Source: Desulfocorpusculum sp964414345
Lineage (GTDB): Bacteria; Desulfobacterota; Desulfocorpusculales; Desulfocorpusculum
Assembly (NCBI GenBank): GCA_964414345.1
Contig: CAYPWF010000030.1
Coordinates: 1 to 44,530 of the forward strand
DNA: 44,530 nucleotides
Direction of reading: 5' to 3'
Shown: piece after piece, positions 24,672 through 32,446 of the stretch
Position numbering within the stretch: the first letter of the stretch is position 1
Layout of the letters: every line of letters begins with the position of its first letter
Made by a program: the position numbers and the translations under genes
Notes under the pieces: generated by a model
Database searches by the model: none
What the model was told of the DNA's origin: nothing
Seen by the model: the letters and a program-made list of their open reading frames with translations, nothing else

Positions 24672-25649
24672 TCAGAAAGCCACGGCTTGCTTTATGCCCC
24701 TTAAGATCCTCTCGGGGCTTGGGATGTAGTGGTGCTCCAGCTTGGCCAGGGGCACCACTGTGTCAAAACCAGTGACCCTCAGAACCGGTGCCTGCAATTG
24801 CAAAATGGCTTCCTCCTGGATCCTGGCGGCGATTTCGGCCCCCAGCCCGCATGTGCGAGGGGCTTCGTGCACCACAACAGCCCTCCCTGTCTTGCGCACC
24901 GAAGTAAGGAAGGCCTGGTCGTCCATTGGTGAGAGGGTTCTCAGATCCAGAATCTCCACCTGGATTCCCTCCCGGGCCGCCATCTCCGCCGCCCTTTCCG
25001 CCTCCCTTACCATGGCCCCCCAGGCCACCACAGTGACATCCTTGCCCTCCCTGACCATCCTGGCCTCGCCTATGGGCACGGTGTAAGCTTCCTCCGGCAC
25101 CTCCTCCCTGATGGCGCGGTAGATTCTCTTGGGTTCCAGATAGAGCACAGGGTCCGGATCCCTGATGGCCGAGATTAAGAGCCCTTTGGCATCGTAAGGT
25201 GTGGAGGGGTAGACCACCTTTATGCCGGGTGTATGCACCAGCACCGCCTCTGTGGCCTCGGAGTGGTGTTCCGGGGCGTGGATACCTCCCCCATAAGGGA
25301 TGCGGATCACCAAAGGGGCGCTGAAGCGCCCTCTGGATCTTGTTCTGATCCTGGAGATGTGGGAGATGATCTGGTCCCAGGCAGGGGGCATGAAACCGTC
25401 GAACTGGATCTCCGCAACGGGCCTCATCCCGTTTAGAGCCAAACCCAAAGCCAACCCCGCTATTCCGGATTCTGCCAGGGGAGTGTCCAGGGCCCGCTCG
25501 GGTCCGAATTTCTCCTGAAGGCCCTCTGTGGCCCTAAAGACCCCACCCTCCCTGCCCACGTCCTCTCCCAGGACCATCACGGAGGGATCCAGCTGCATCT
25601 CGGCCATGAGCGCGCTTTGGATAGCCTGCACCATGTTCAGTCTGCTCAT
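24672..25649 (-). CDS. 2-oxoacid dehydrogenase E1 component, beta subunit
   Basis: This protein of 325 residues matches the transketolase-like beta subunit. It has LGEDVGREGGVFRATEGLQEKFG, RALDTPLAESGIAGLALGLAL, the APEHHSEATEA loop (with the active-site His), VVYPSTPYDAKGLL and the C-terminal VTGFDTVVPLAKLEHHYIP. With the alpha subunit it forms the thiamine-diphosphate-dependent E1 heterotetramer. The ATG at 25649 follows GGAGG and lies three bases after the E1 alpha stop, so the two are coupled. Length and motifs are normal. Confidence 0.94.
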   Translation of the reverse strand: MSRLNMVQAIQSALMAEMQLDPSVMVLGEDVGREGGVFRATEGLQEKFGPERALDTPLAESGIAGLALGLALNGMRPVAEIQFDGFMPPAWDQIISHISRIRTRSRGRFSAPLVIRIPYGGGIHAPEHHSEATEAVLVHTPGIKVVYPSTPYDAKGLLISAIRDPDPVLYLEPKRIYRAIREEVPEEAYTVPIGEARMVREGKDVTVVAWGAMVREAERAAEMAAREGIQVEILDLRTLSPMDDQAFLTSVRKTGRAVVVHEAPRTCGLGAEIAARIQEEAILQLQAPVLRVTGFDTVVPLAKLEHHYIPSPERILRGIKQAVAF

Positions 25650-25652
25650 TGC

Positions 25653-26744
25653 TCAGTCCTCCCGCCCTTGCAGGAAGCTCAGGTAATCCCTGAGCTGGGC
25701 CTCCAGCCTCAGGGGCATCTTCTCCAAGGTGTAATTAAACATGTCTTCAGGTCTCGGTTCCGGGAATTGTTCTGCCTCCTGTACCGCCCGGTTTAGCTTT
25801 TCTTCCGCAAAGGCTAGAACCGACTCCTCCATCTCCTGGTCCCACATGCAGCATTGCTCCAGGTGTTTTTTTACCCGCAACAGGGGATCAAGGGGTTGCC
25901 ATTGCTCCACCTCCTCTTGACTTCTGTACCTTGTGGGATCGTCCGCAGTGGTATGCGGCCCCAGCCTGTAGGTCACAGCCTCTATAAGGGTGGGTCCTTC
26001 TCCAGACAAGGCCCTTTGCCTGGCCAGCCTGGTTGCAGCGTACACTGCGGCCAGATCATTTCCGTCCACCTGGATACCGGGGAAGCCGTAGGCCAGCGCT
26101 TTCTGGGCTATGGTCCTGGAGGCGGTCTGGATTTTCCTGGGCACTGAAATGGCATATTGGTTGTTCTGGCAAAAAAAGATGGTCGGGGTACGCAGAACTC
26201 CTGCCATGTTCATGGCCTCGTGGAAATCCCCCTTGGAGGTGCCCCCGTCCCCGAAATAAGCCAGGGTGCATATGGGCTCCTTTTTCATCTTGGCTGCCAA
26301 AGCAAACCCCACTGCGTGCAATGGGTGGGTGCCCACGGGGATGGAGATGGGCATGACCCTAACGCCCTCCGGGAAACGCTGTCCAGCCTCGTTTCCCATC
26401 CAGTACGCCAAGATGGCCCCCATGGGCGCCCCTCGCATGTACATGGCAGCCCCCTCCCTGAAAGAGGGAAAGATCCAGTCCCCTTGCTCCAGGGCCACGG
26501 CGCTTCCCACCTGGGCAGCCTCTTGACCCATGTAAGGGGCGTAAGTGCCCATGCGGCCCTGGCGCTGCAGGTTCAAGGCCCGCTGGTCAGCCAGCCTCAG
26601 AAAGACCATCTCCCTGTACAGCTCCTGGATCCTTTGGTCAGTAAGCTCAGGGGGGCGGAGCCCCTCTTCCAGGGTGCCGTCGGGATGGAGGATCTGAAGC
26701 ATTTCCATCCCCTCCAGGATTGAGGGATCATAAAACCCCTTCAT
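25653..26744 (-). CDS. 2-oxoacid dehydrogenase E1 component, alpha subunit
   Basis: This protein of 363 residues carries the thiamine-diphosphate site GDGGTSKGDFHEAMNMAGVLRTPTIFFCQNNQYAIS. It also has the phosphorylation-loop-like YRLGPHTTADDPTRYRS and an N-terminal QGRMGTYAPYMGQEAAQVGSA. It decarboxylates a 2-oxoacid and passes the acyl group to lipoyl-E2. The sequence is of the Bacillus PdhA/BkdA type, so the substrate is open. ATG at 26744 follows AAGGAGA. It follows a thioredoxin-like gene by 74 bases and precedes E1 beta by three. Confidence 0.93.
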   Translation of the reverse strand: MKGFYDPSILEGMEMLQILHPDGTLEEGLRPPELTDQRIQELYREMVFLRLADQRALNLQRQGRMGTYAPYMGQEAAQVGSAVALEQGDWIFPSFREGAAMYMRGAPMGAILAYWMGNEAGQRFPEGVRVMPISIPVGTHPLHAVGFALAAKMKKEPICTLAYFGDGGTSKGDFHEAMNMAGVLRTPTIFFCQNNQYAISVPRKIQTASRTIAQKALAYGFPGIQVDGNDLAAVYAATRLARQRALSGEGPTLIEAVTYRLGPHTTADDPTRYRSQEEVEQWQPLDPLLRVKKHLEQCCMWDQEMEESVLAFAEEKLNRAVQEAEQFPEPRPEDMFNYTLEKMPLRLEAQLRDYLSFLQGRED

Positions 26745-26818
26745 GGACTTGTCTCCTTTTTGGAATGGGCCTTGAAAAGCCCCTTAACCGTAAACCATCA
26801 CCCCGTGACCGATTACCC

Positions 26819-27100
26819 TCAGCCTTGAGGCTTGCCCAGGGCCCATGCTCTTAGCCGATCGTAGCTCACGGTCCCGCAAAGCCACTCCCCTGTCCTGGTG
26901 TTATAGAAGAAAGGCACCCCGCCGCAGCGACCCTGGTCATACTGCTGCAGTAGCTTTGCGTTTTGCTGGTTGTGCCAGACCTCGAGCCTGGCTATCTCCA
27001 CCCCTTCTTCATCCTGCAGCCTTTGGATCAAAGGCTCCATGGAGCGGCAATGGGAGCACTCGGTGCCGTAGAACTCCATAAGATGAAATTCCTTTTTCAT
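26819..27100 (-). CDS. small thioredoxin-fold protein (CSHC)
   Basis: This thioredoxin-like protein of 93 residues has no signal peptide. The redox motif CSHC sits in FYGTECSHCRSMEPLIQRL, and the cis-Pro is in CGGVPFFYN. Further Cys occur in GRCGGVP and WLCGTV. The motif differs from the CGPC of true thioredoxin. ATG at 27100 is used, with GGAGG ten bases upstream; GTG at 27106 is the alternative. It lies inside the operon between an acyl-CoA dehydrogenase and E1 alpha, so a role in keeping lipoyl or enzyme thiols reduced is possible but unproven. Confidence 0.78.
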   Translation of the reverse strand: MKKEFHLMEFYGTECSHCRSMEPLIQRLQDEEGVEIARLEVWHNQQNAKLLQQYDQGRCGGVPFFYNTRTGEWLCGTVSYDRLRAWALGKPQG

Positions 27101-27160
27101 AAGCACATCACCTCCGTTTCTTTTTCACAGTTTCAGGGAACTCAAGACTCAAGGCCAATA

Positions 27161-28321
27161 TCAAAGACCCCCCAAGGAGTGTTCCCGAACCATCTCCCTG
27201 GCCACTATCCTTCGCATGATCTGGGCAGTGCCTTCGTAGATCTGGATCACCTTGGCATCCCTCATGAGCTTTTCCACCGGATGCCACTTGGTGTAGCCCA
27301 TTCCCCCGTAGATTTGGACGGCATCCGTGGTGACTTTCATGGCCACATCCGCTGAAAAGGCTTTGGCTTCGGCTGCCTCTTTTGTGTTCTTGAGCCCTTT
27401 GTCTGCCAGCCAGGCTGCCCTCCAGACCATGAGTCTGGCAGCCGAAACCGATATGCCCATGTCCGCCAGCATTGTCTGAACAGCTCCATGTTGGGCTATG
27501 GGGACCCCGAACTGGACCCTTCTGGAGGCGTAGGAGGAGGCCAACTCCATGGCAGAGCGGGCCAGGCCCACGGCCCCTGAGGCTATGATAGGCCTTGTGA
27601 CGTCCAAGGCGGCCATGGCTTTCTTGAAACCCTCCTCCTCACCGCCCAGGAGATTCTCAACAGGAACCCTGACCTCCTTAAAAGTGACGGGGGTGGTGTT
27701 GGAGGCCCTTTGCCCCATCTTGTCTATAGGCTCCCCCGGCTGCACCCCCTCCAGGCTCCTTGGCACGATCAAGGCCAGGATTCCTCTGTGTTTCAAGGCT
27801 GGATCCCTGGTGGCAAAGACTACGTAAAGGTCTGCGTAACCGCCATTTGTTATCCACATCTTGGTGCCGTTTAGCAGGTAGTGATCCCCCCTGGGTAGGG
27901 CCAAGGTTTTCATGGAGGAGGGGTCCGAGCCTGCATCTTTCTCGCTAAGACAATATGAGGCCAGGCTGAAGCCCTGACAAAAGGGCCTTAGAAACCTCTG
28001 TTTTTGCTCCTGCGTTCCGAAACGCACTATGGGGTAAAGGGCCAAAGTGCTCACGAAGATGGAAACATAAATACCCATGCAGGCAGAGGCCAGCTCCTCG
28101 GCCTGTATGCAGGCCCCCAGGCATCCAATTTCCTTGCCCCCGTACTGCTTGGGGATCAGGGGGGTCAGGAAGCCTTGCTTATGAGCTTCTCTGAGCAGCT
28201 CCAGGGGGAAGCTGCCTTCCCTGTCATGGATGGGTGCAACAGGGGCCATCAACTCCCTGGCGAACTTCCTGGCGTGAAGTTGGATCCCCAACTGCTCCGG
28301 GGAAAGCTCCAGCTGGATCAT
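27161..28321 (-). CDS. acyl-CoA dehydrogenase (short/medium-chain type)
   Basis: This flavoenzyme of 386 residues introduces the alpha-beta double bond into acyl-CoA. It has the signatures YCLSEKDAGSDPSSMKTLA, LNGTKMWITNGGYADLYVVFA, the FAD-binding ASRRVQFGVPIA and QIYGGMGYTKWHPVEKLMRDAKVIQIYEGTAQIMR, with the catalytic Glu in YEGT. The length is normal. Its ATG overlaps the stop of the upstream 3-hydroxyacyl-CoA dehydrogenase gene by four bases, so the two are co-translated. Electron transfer flavoprotein genes are not in the window. Substrate chain length is not decidable; together with the E1/E2 genes, isobutyryl- or isovaleryl-CoA are candidates. Confidence 0.93.
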   Translation of the reverse strand: MIQLELSPEQLGIQLHARKFARELMAPVAPIHDREGSFPLELLREAHKQGFLTPLIPKQYGGKEIGCLGACIQAEELASACMGIYVSIFVSTLALYPIVRFGTQEQKQRFLRPFCQGFSLASYCLSEKDAGSDPSSMKTLALPRGDHYLLNGTKMWITNGGYADLYVVFATRDPALKHRGILALIVPRSLEGVQPGEPIDKMGQRASNTTPVTFKEVRVPVENLLGGEEEGFKKAMAALDVTRPIIASGAVGLARSAMELASSYASRRVQFGVPIAQHGAVQTMLADMGISVSAARLMVWRAAWLADKGLKNTKEAAEAKAFSADVAMKVTTDAVQIYGGMGYTKWHPVEKLMRDAKVIQIYEGTAQIMRRIVAREMVREHSLGGL

Positions 28322-29175
28322 GAGTTGCCTCCCTGATCATAGATGCCCCGACCTGTTTTCACCCCCAACCTTCCTGCATGGACAAGTTGCACCAAGAGAG
28401 GACAGGGCCTGTACTTCTCCCCGAAGGCCTCCTCTAGGACCCGCATGACCGAAAGCACGGTGTCCAGGCCCACGAAATCGGCCAGCTCCAAGGGACCCAT
28501 GGGATGGTTGGCTCCCATTCTCATTATGGTATCTATCTGCTCGGGGGTTCCCAACCCCTCATATAGAGCCCATAGGCCCTCGTTCATGTAATTGAAGATG
28601 AGGCGGCTAGAGATGAATCCCGGCATGTCCCTGGCCTCCACAGGAGTCTTCCCGAGTCTTTGGCTGAACTCCCAGGTTGCACGAAACACTGCTTCGGAGG
28701 TGTGAAACCCTCTTACCACTTCCACCAGTTTCATTACGGGCACAGGATTGAAGAAGTGCATGCCGATGACCCTGTGGGCTGTTTTGACAAAAGAGGCTAT
28801 TCTGGTTATGGAGATGGATGAAGTGTTGGTGGCCAGGACTGTTTCGGGCCCAACTATTGCTTCCAGCTCCTTGAAAAGCTGCTCCTTTATGCCAGGGTTT
28901 TCGGTGGCGGCCTCTATTACGAAATCGCAATCCCTAAAATCCTCCAGAGAACAGGTGGTCTCAAGTGCGCCTAAGATCTCTTCCCTCTGCTGTGGGGTAA
29001 TCTTTCCTTTCTCCACCCTCCTGGAGAGATCACCGGCAATGCGGGCTTTGCCCTTATCCAGGGCGTCCTGGGTCAGATCCCTCATTACCACCTGGATTCC
29101 CACCCCCAAGGCCACCTCTGCGATCCCGCTTCCCATCTGGCCTGCTCCTACCACCCCTAACTTTTTCACTTCCAT
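28318..29175 (-). CDS. 3-hydroxybutyryl-CoA dehydrogenase
   Basis: This NAD-dependent 3-hydroxyacyl-CoA dehydrogenase has 285 residues. The Rossmann motif is GVVGAGQMGSGIAEVA, the substrate/serine motif is TNTSSISIT, the catalytic His lies in VIGMHFFNPVPVMKLVEVV and the C-terminal domain has MGANHPMGPLELADFVGLDT. It oxidises 3-hydroxybutyryl-CoA to acetoacetyl-CoA or works in reverse. The start at 29175 is chosen because CTGGAGG precedes it by about eight bases; the frame continues to 29193. It is the first gene of the minus-strand operon and overlaps the acyl-CoA dehydrogenase gene. Confidence 0.93.
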   Translation of the reverse strand: MEVKKLGVVGAGQMGSGIAEVALGVGIQVVMRDLTQDALDKGKARIAGDLSRRVEKGKITPQQREEILGALETTCSLEDFRDCDFVIEAATENPGIKEQLFKELEAIVGPETVLATNTSSISITRIASFVKTAHRVIGMHFFNPVPVMKLVEVVRGFHTSEAVFRATWEFSQRLGKTPVEARDMPGFISSRLIFNYMNEGLWALYEGLGTPEQIDTIMRMGANHPMGPLELADFVGLDTVLSVMRVLEEAFGEKYRPCPLLVQLVHAGRLGVKTGRGIYDQGGNS

Positions 29176-29247
29176 GGGCACGCCTCCAGGCAAATGTCTC
29201 TGAGTTCAAAAAACCAACATCTCTTACTTGATGTATACCCCAATTGA

Positions 29248-29601
29248 CATTTTTTTCAACAGACTCTGCCAAAACAGCAAAAAAGGGCCCGGGAAGCCGA
29301 GCTGGTCGCGATACAAAATTTCATCAGATGGAAAATAACCAAGGCAGAGTTTTGGCTTGGGCAGTGCATAGAAGCCTTTGCCAAAGGGGAAGCCGGAGTC
29401 CCTGAGGAAGTGCTCAAGCAAGCCAGGAAGCTCCGCGACCAGGCCCACATCTACTGGGAGTGGTGGACTGCAGAGAATTGGGACAGCTTTCACAATCCAG
29501 AGGCAGCCGGAGAGTCCCTGGCCAGGTCCATGGACATTTCTCAGAAAGTCATCAAGATGTTGGAGGAGGCCTCAAAGGGAATTTCCCAGAAAAAACAATA
29601 G
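29248..29601 (+). pseudogene. nrfA: relic of cytochrome c nitrite reductase (NrfA) C-terminus
   Basis: This open frame of 117 codons begins right after an in-frame TGA (29245) and ends at TAG. Its peptide has ARKLRDQAHIYWEWW, TAENWDSFHNPEAAGESLARS and a helical MDISQKVIKMLEEA tail. This matches the C-terminal helices of ammonia-forming nitrite reductase, including the FHNP His that acts as a distal heme ligand in that family. No CXXCK/CXXCH motif and no signal peptide are present, and NrfA is normally about 450-520 residues. The 5' three quarters are missing, replaced by the promoter region of the divergent hbd operon. A short gene starting at GTG 29410 is possible but less likely. The family match is from memory of the motif, not a search. 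Confidence 0.55.
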
Positions 29602-29630
29602 GCTCCTAAAACTCAAAGGCTTGGCTCGAG

Positions 29631-29717
29631 CCCGGATTATTCTCCAAAGCCCGTGACTTTGGGGGCTACGCCCCCAAACCCCTGAACACTTCGACATATT
29701 CCGGCTCAATTCCGTGC
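29631..29717 (+). repeat. dispersed repeat, copy A, with hairpin
   Basis: The first 37 bases (from CCCGGATTATTCTCCAAAGC) match the reverse complement of 36364-36400 with three differences, and weaker similarity runs on for about 45 bases. The centre is a perfect palindromic hairpin, TTTGGGGG-CTAC-GCCCCCAAA. It is non-coding and lies after the NrfA relic. No U-tract follows the hairpin. Confidence 0.6.
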
Positions 29718-29807
29718 AAAACCTGGAAACAAAGAGTCGAGACAGCCCGCATATCCACTTATTTTGCATAATGAGGGCTTAGGAAACCGGGTATACTCCT
29801 AACAATA

Positions 29808-30494
29808 TCATGATGTACCTGTGCCGGCTTCCCGCATTTGCACAGAAGCTCCCTCAGGGGGCGCCTCTTTAGAGAGGCTGCGGGCCTTTCTGGGAGTAAT
29901 AAGATATTTCAAGAAGCCGAAGACTTTTTTGATGGCCTTCCATAGTCTGGGCAGAAGCCAGATCATCAGCAGGATAAAGGCCAGCAGGAGTAAAAGGAAC
30001 AGCCAGGGGTGCTTCAGGGCGGTCCACAGGCCGACTACCACCACCACGTCCTCGGTGAAAGAGGCCACCCAGTTGCTGAAAGGTTCCGGGGAAGTATTGA
30101 TGATTACCCGAGTCCCGGCCTTTGTGGCGTGGGCACCTGTTGCCATTGCGCCTCCCATGATGGCTGCAGCCAGGCTCACTGCCGGATGAGTTGGGCCCAC
30201 AGCGCCGGCCGCCAGAAGTGCTCCTGCAGGAATACGGATGAAAGTGTGGAGAGCATCCCACCCGGAATCAACCCCAGGAACTTTGTCCGCCACAAATTCC
30301 ACCAGGTACATGAATCCGGCCGCCCCTATTACCAAGGGGTTGGCAAGGATCTCCAGCCCAGGGGGGAGAACCATGTTCCCTGTGGCTCCCAAAATTCCCA
30401 GCATAAAGATGGCTGCATAGAGATTTATCCCGCTTGCCCAGCCCACGCCCATGGTAAGGGCAATAACGGCAGCCACGTGGTTGAGCTGTTCCAT
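29808..30494 (-). CDS. DUF4126-family membrane protein
   Basis: This protein of 228 residues has about five hydrophobic segments. The sequence GVGWASGINLYAAIFMLGILG, LEILANPLVIGAAGFMYLVEFVADKVPGVDSGWDALHTFIRIPAGALLA and GAHATKAGTRVIINTSPEPFSNWVAS is typical of the uncharacterised DUF4126 family. It ends in a cytoplasmic basic and then acidic tail. ATG at 30494 follows AAGGGGG; the open frame upstream to 30599 is not protein-like. It stands alone, divergent from the MaoC gene. No function can be given. Confidence 0.82.
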   Translation of the reverse strand: MEQLNHVAAVIALTMGVGWASGINLYAAIFMLGILGATGNMVLPPGLEILANPLVIGAAGFMYLVEFVADKVPGVDSGWDALHTFIRIPAGALLAAGAVGPTHPAVSLAAAIMGGAMATGAHATKAGTRVIINTSPEPFSNWVASFTEDVVVVVGLWTALKHPWLFLLLLLAFILLMIWLLPRLWKAIKKVFGFLKYLITPRKARSLSKEAPPEGASVQMREAGTGTS

Positions 30495-30687
30495 TCTGTC
30501 CCCCTTGAGTATTTGGAAAGATAGGCTTGGTCTCCAGAATCCTTCAACTCCCATCAAGTATGGAATCCGCCGAGAATTCCTCCCCGGGACAGCCAACAAG
30601 CCCTAAATTACCACCCCAGCAAACACTTAGAAACCCCCCCAGGGGATAAGGCAATGGTCTTTTGGAGCTTGACTCTCATTGGAAAGG

Positions 30688-30717
30688 TTGACTATTCTTC
30701 CAGGGCTCGGGTATTAA
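30688..30717 (+). promoter_or_regulatory. sigma70-like promoter for the MaoC gene (candidate)
   Basis: TTGACT (30688-30693) and TATTAA (30712-30717) are separated by 18 bases, about 90 bases before the MaoC start. They lie in the divergent gap. Confidence 0.45.
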
Positions 30718-30808
30718 GGGTGGAAAAGATACCTTGGGCAATGCCCAGGGGGTGTTATCCCAGGGGAAGGAGCTGTCTGGGGGCTGAGGTAGGAGGAGGT
30801 GTGGGGAG

Positions 30809-31645
30809 ATGAATTATCCGGAATGGGTTCAGAAATGGCTGGAGCCCAGAGAGGTGAGGGTAAGTTACACCTGGAAGGATGTGGTGCTTTACGCCCTAGG
30901 CATAGGGGCTGAGGCCCAGGAGCTGGATTTCCTGTACGAGGGGGTCAAGGGTGGACTGAAAGTGTACCCAAGCTTTGCAGGCCTTCTGGCCGGGTCCGTG
31001 GTAAGGGATTTTGTGGAGGAACAGCATCCACCTCGCGTACTGCATGGGGAGCAGCAGGTGAGGCTCATGGCTCCCCTTCCTCCTGAGGGGGAGTTGTTGG
31101 TCACAGGGAGGATCACCGAGGTCTTTGACAAGGGAAAGGCGGCAGTGATTCACTTCAGATCCGAGGGGAGGACTAAAACAGGCGAGCCTCTTTTTGATGT
31201 TAAACACGTGGCCTTTTACCTCGGAGCCGGAGGCTTTGGGGGGTCGCCTGGGCCCAAGAGCAGCAAAACAGAACCTCCCCAAGGGGAAGAGCCCAGTATG
31301 CGCTTTGTATCAAGAATTCCTGAAAACCAGGCGGCTCTGTACAGGCTTTGCGGAGACTTGAATCCTCTTCACATAGACCCGGAGGTGGCCCAGAAAGTGG
31401 GATTCCCCAAGCCCATTCTTCACGGCATGTGCACTTACGGCTATGCAACCCGCGCTCTAATTCACGGGTTGTGTGGTGGGGAGGTGACCCTTTTCAAGGA
31501 ATTCGGGGCCAGGTTCACAGATGTTGTGTACCCTGGAGACACCCTTATTACAGAGGCTTGGCCAAAAGCCCATGGGGAATTTTTTGTCAGAGCTAGAACC
31601 GATCGGGCTGTGGTCCTTGGAAACGGGTGGGCAATCATAGGTTGA
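30809..31645 (+). CDS. MaoC-type (R)-specific enoyl-CoA hydratase 2
   Basis: This protein of 278 residues has two hot-dog folds. The C-terminal hydratase-2 motif is intact: YRLCGDLNPLHIDPEVAQKVGFPKPILHGMCTYG, with the catalytic Asp and His. The N-terminal half has the degenerate hot dog with YPSFAGLLAG and VLHGEQQVRLMAPLP. This double-fold layout is that of eukaryotic-type MFE-2/hydratase 2, which hydrates trans-2-enoyl-CoA to (R)-3-hydroxyacyl-CoA. ATG follows GGGGAG. It is a single gene after a probable promoter. The (R) product differs from the (S)-specific 3-hydroxyacyl-CoA dehydrogenase encoded at 28318, so the two need not work in one path. Confidence 0.9.
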   Translation: MNYPEWVQKWLEPREVRVSYTWKDVVLYALGIGAEAQELDFLYEGVKGGLKVYPSFAGLLAGSVVRDFVEEQHPPRVLHGEQQVRLMAPLPPEGELLVTGRITEVFDKGKAAVIHFRSEGRTKTGEPLFDVKHVAFYLGAGGFGGSPGPKSSKTEPPQGEEPSMRFVSRIPENQAALYRLCGDLNPLHIDPEVAQKVGFPKPILHGMCTYGYATRALIHGLCGGEVTLFKEFGARFTDVVYPGDTLITEAWPKAHGEFFVRARTDRAVVLGNGWAIIG

Positions 31646-31678
31646 GAGGCATCCAGCAAGATCTATCTTTTTATACTC

Positions 31679-31707
31679 TTGCACTAGTGGTTACCAAAGG
31701 CTAAACT
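31679..31707 (+). promoter_or_regulatory. sigma70-like promoter for the receiver/kinase pair (candidate)
   Basis: TTGCAC (31679-31684) and TAAACT (31702-31707) with 17-base spacing lie in an AT-rich patch about 155 bases before the receiver start. Both hexamers depart from consensus, so this is tentative. Confidence 0.3.
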
Positions 31708-31863
31708 CCATAAAAAAGATAGTTTGAAAAACACTTCCGGGAAGAAGAGCTTACCCTGGCCGGGGGAGCCCTTCTTGGAGGCAGCAGGAGGATTGTTTCC
31801 ATGGGTGTGGTGATCCATATGCAGGAATATCTAAAAACCAAGGCAAAAAGGAGGGCTGGAGCA

Positions 31864-32256
31864 ATGGGAAAGAAAATTCTTGTGATAGATGATGAGCCGG
31901 ACATGGTGACATTCTATTGCACTGTCTTGGAGGAAAAGGGTTACTCAGTCACCGGGGTGAACAGTGCCCAGGAGGGGCTGCATTTATTGGAGGCAGGTAA
32001 GCCCGACCTCATTCTCCTGGATTTGATCATGCCCGACAAAACAGGGATCAACTTGTTTAGGGATCTCAAGAAAGACGAGCGTTACAAGGACATCCCGGTG
32101 GTCCTTATCACAGGGATCAAGGATGTGATGGGAGGAGATCACAAGAAGTTCTTCGAGGGGCTTCGCACAAGGGTTCCTGCTGCCTACCTTGAAAAACCGG
32201 TGGATCCCAAGGCACTTCTGAAAACAGTGGGGAATATCCTGGGACCTGCTGCCTGA
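31864..32256 (+). CDS. single-domain response regulator
   Basis: This receiver-only protein of 130 residues has the acidic residues in LVIDDEPD, the phospho-acceptor Asp in LILLDLIMPDKTG, Thr in VLITGI and Lys in AYLEKPVDP. ATG at 31864 is chosen because it begins just before the first strand and AAAAGGAGG lies ten bases upstream. The frame is open to 31801, but that extension is basic and not part of the fold. A heme-sensing kinase gene follows in the same direction and is its likely partner. There is no DNA-binding or enzymatic output domain, so the output step is unknown. Confidence 0.87.
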   Translation: MGKKILVIDDEPDMVTFYCTVLEEKGYSVTGVNSAQEGLHLLEAGKPDLILLDLIMPDKTGINLFRDLKKDERYKDIPVVLITGIKDVMGGDHKKFFEGLRTRVPAAYLEKPVDPKALLKTVGNILGPAA

Positions 32257-32293
32257 GGGCCCGGGCTGGACTTTTTGCCTTTGGGCTTCTCTC

Positions 32294-32326
32294 CCCAGCC
32301 CTCTCCCGGGGGGGCGAGGGGCTGGG
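32294..32326. repeat. REP-like hairpin between receiver and kinase genes
   Basis: CCCAGCCCTC (32294-32303) pairs with GAGGGGCTGGG (32316-32326) with one bulged G. The loop is TCCCGGGGGGGC. No U-tract follows, so it is not a classical terminator. It resembles the widespread REP-like CCCTCTCCC elements of bacterial intergenic DNA. Confidence 0.5.
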
Positions 32327-32446
32327 CCCGGATCACTCAGGGAAAGCGCTGGCCCGGCGGTGCAATCCAGGTCTTCTCAGGTTTCCCCGCACTACCAAAT
32401 GGTTGTGAAAGATGCGGGCCAGGGGCCCATTGAAGGAAAGCTCACC

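Noticed and set aside
29410..29601. Independent 63-residue gene from a GTG start
   Set aside because: NrfA-like sequence extends upstream of that codon in the same frame, so the GTG is more likely internal to a truncated gene.
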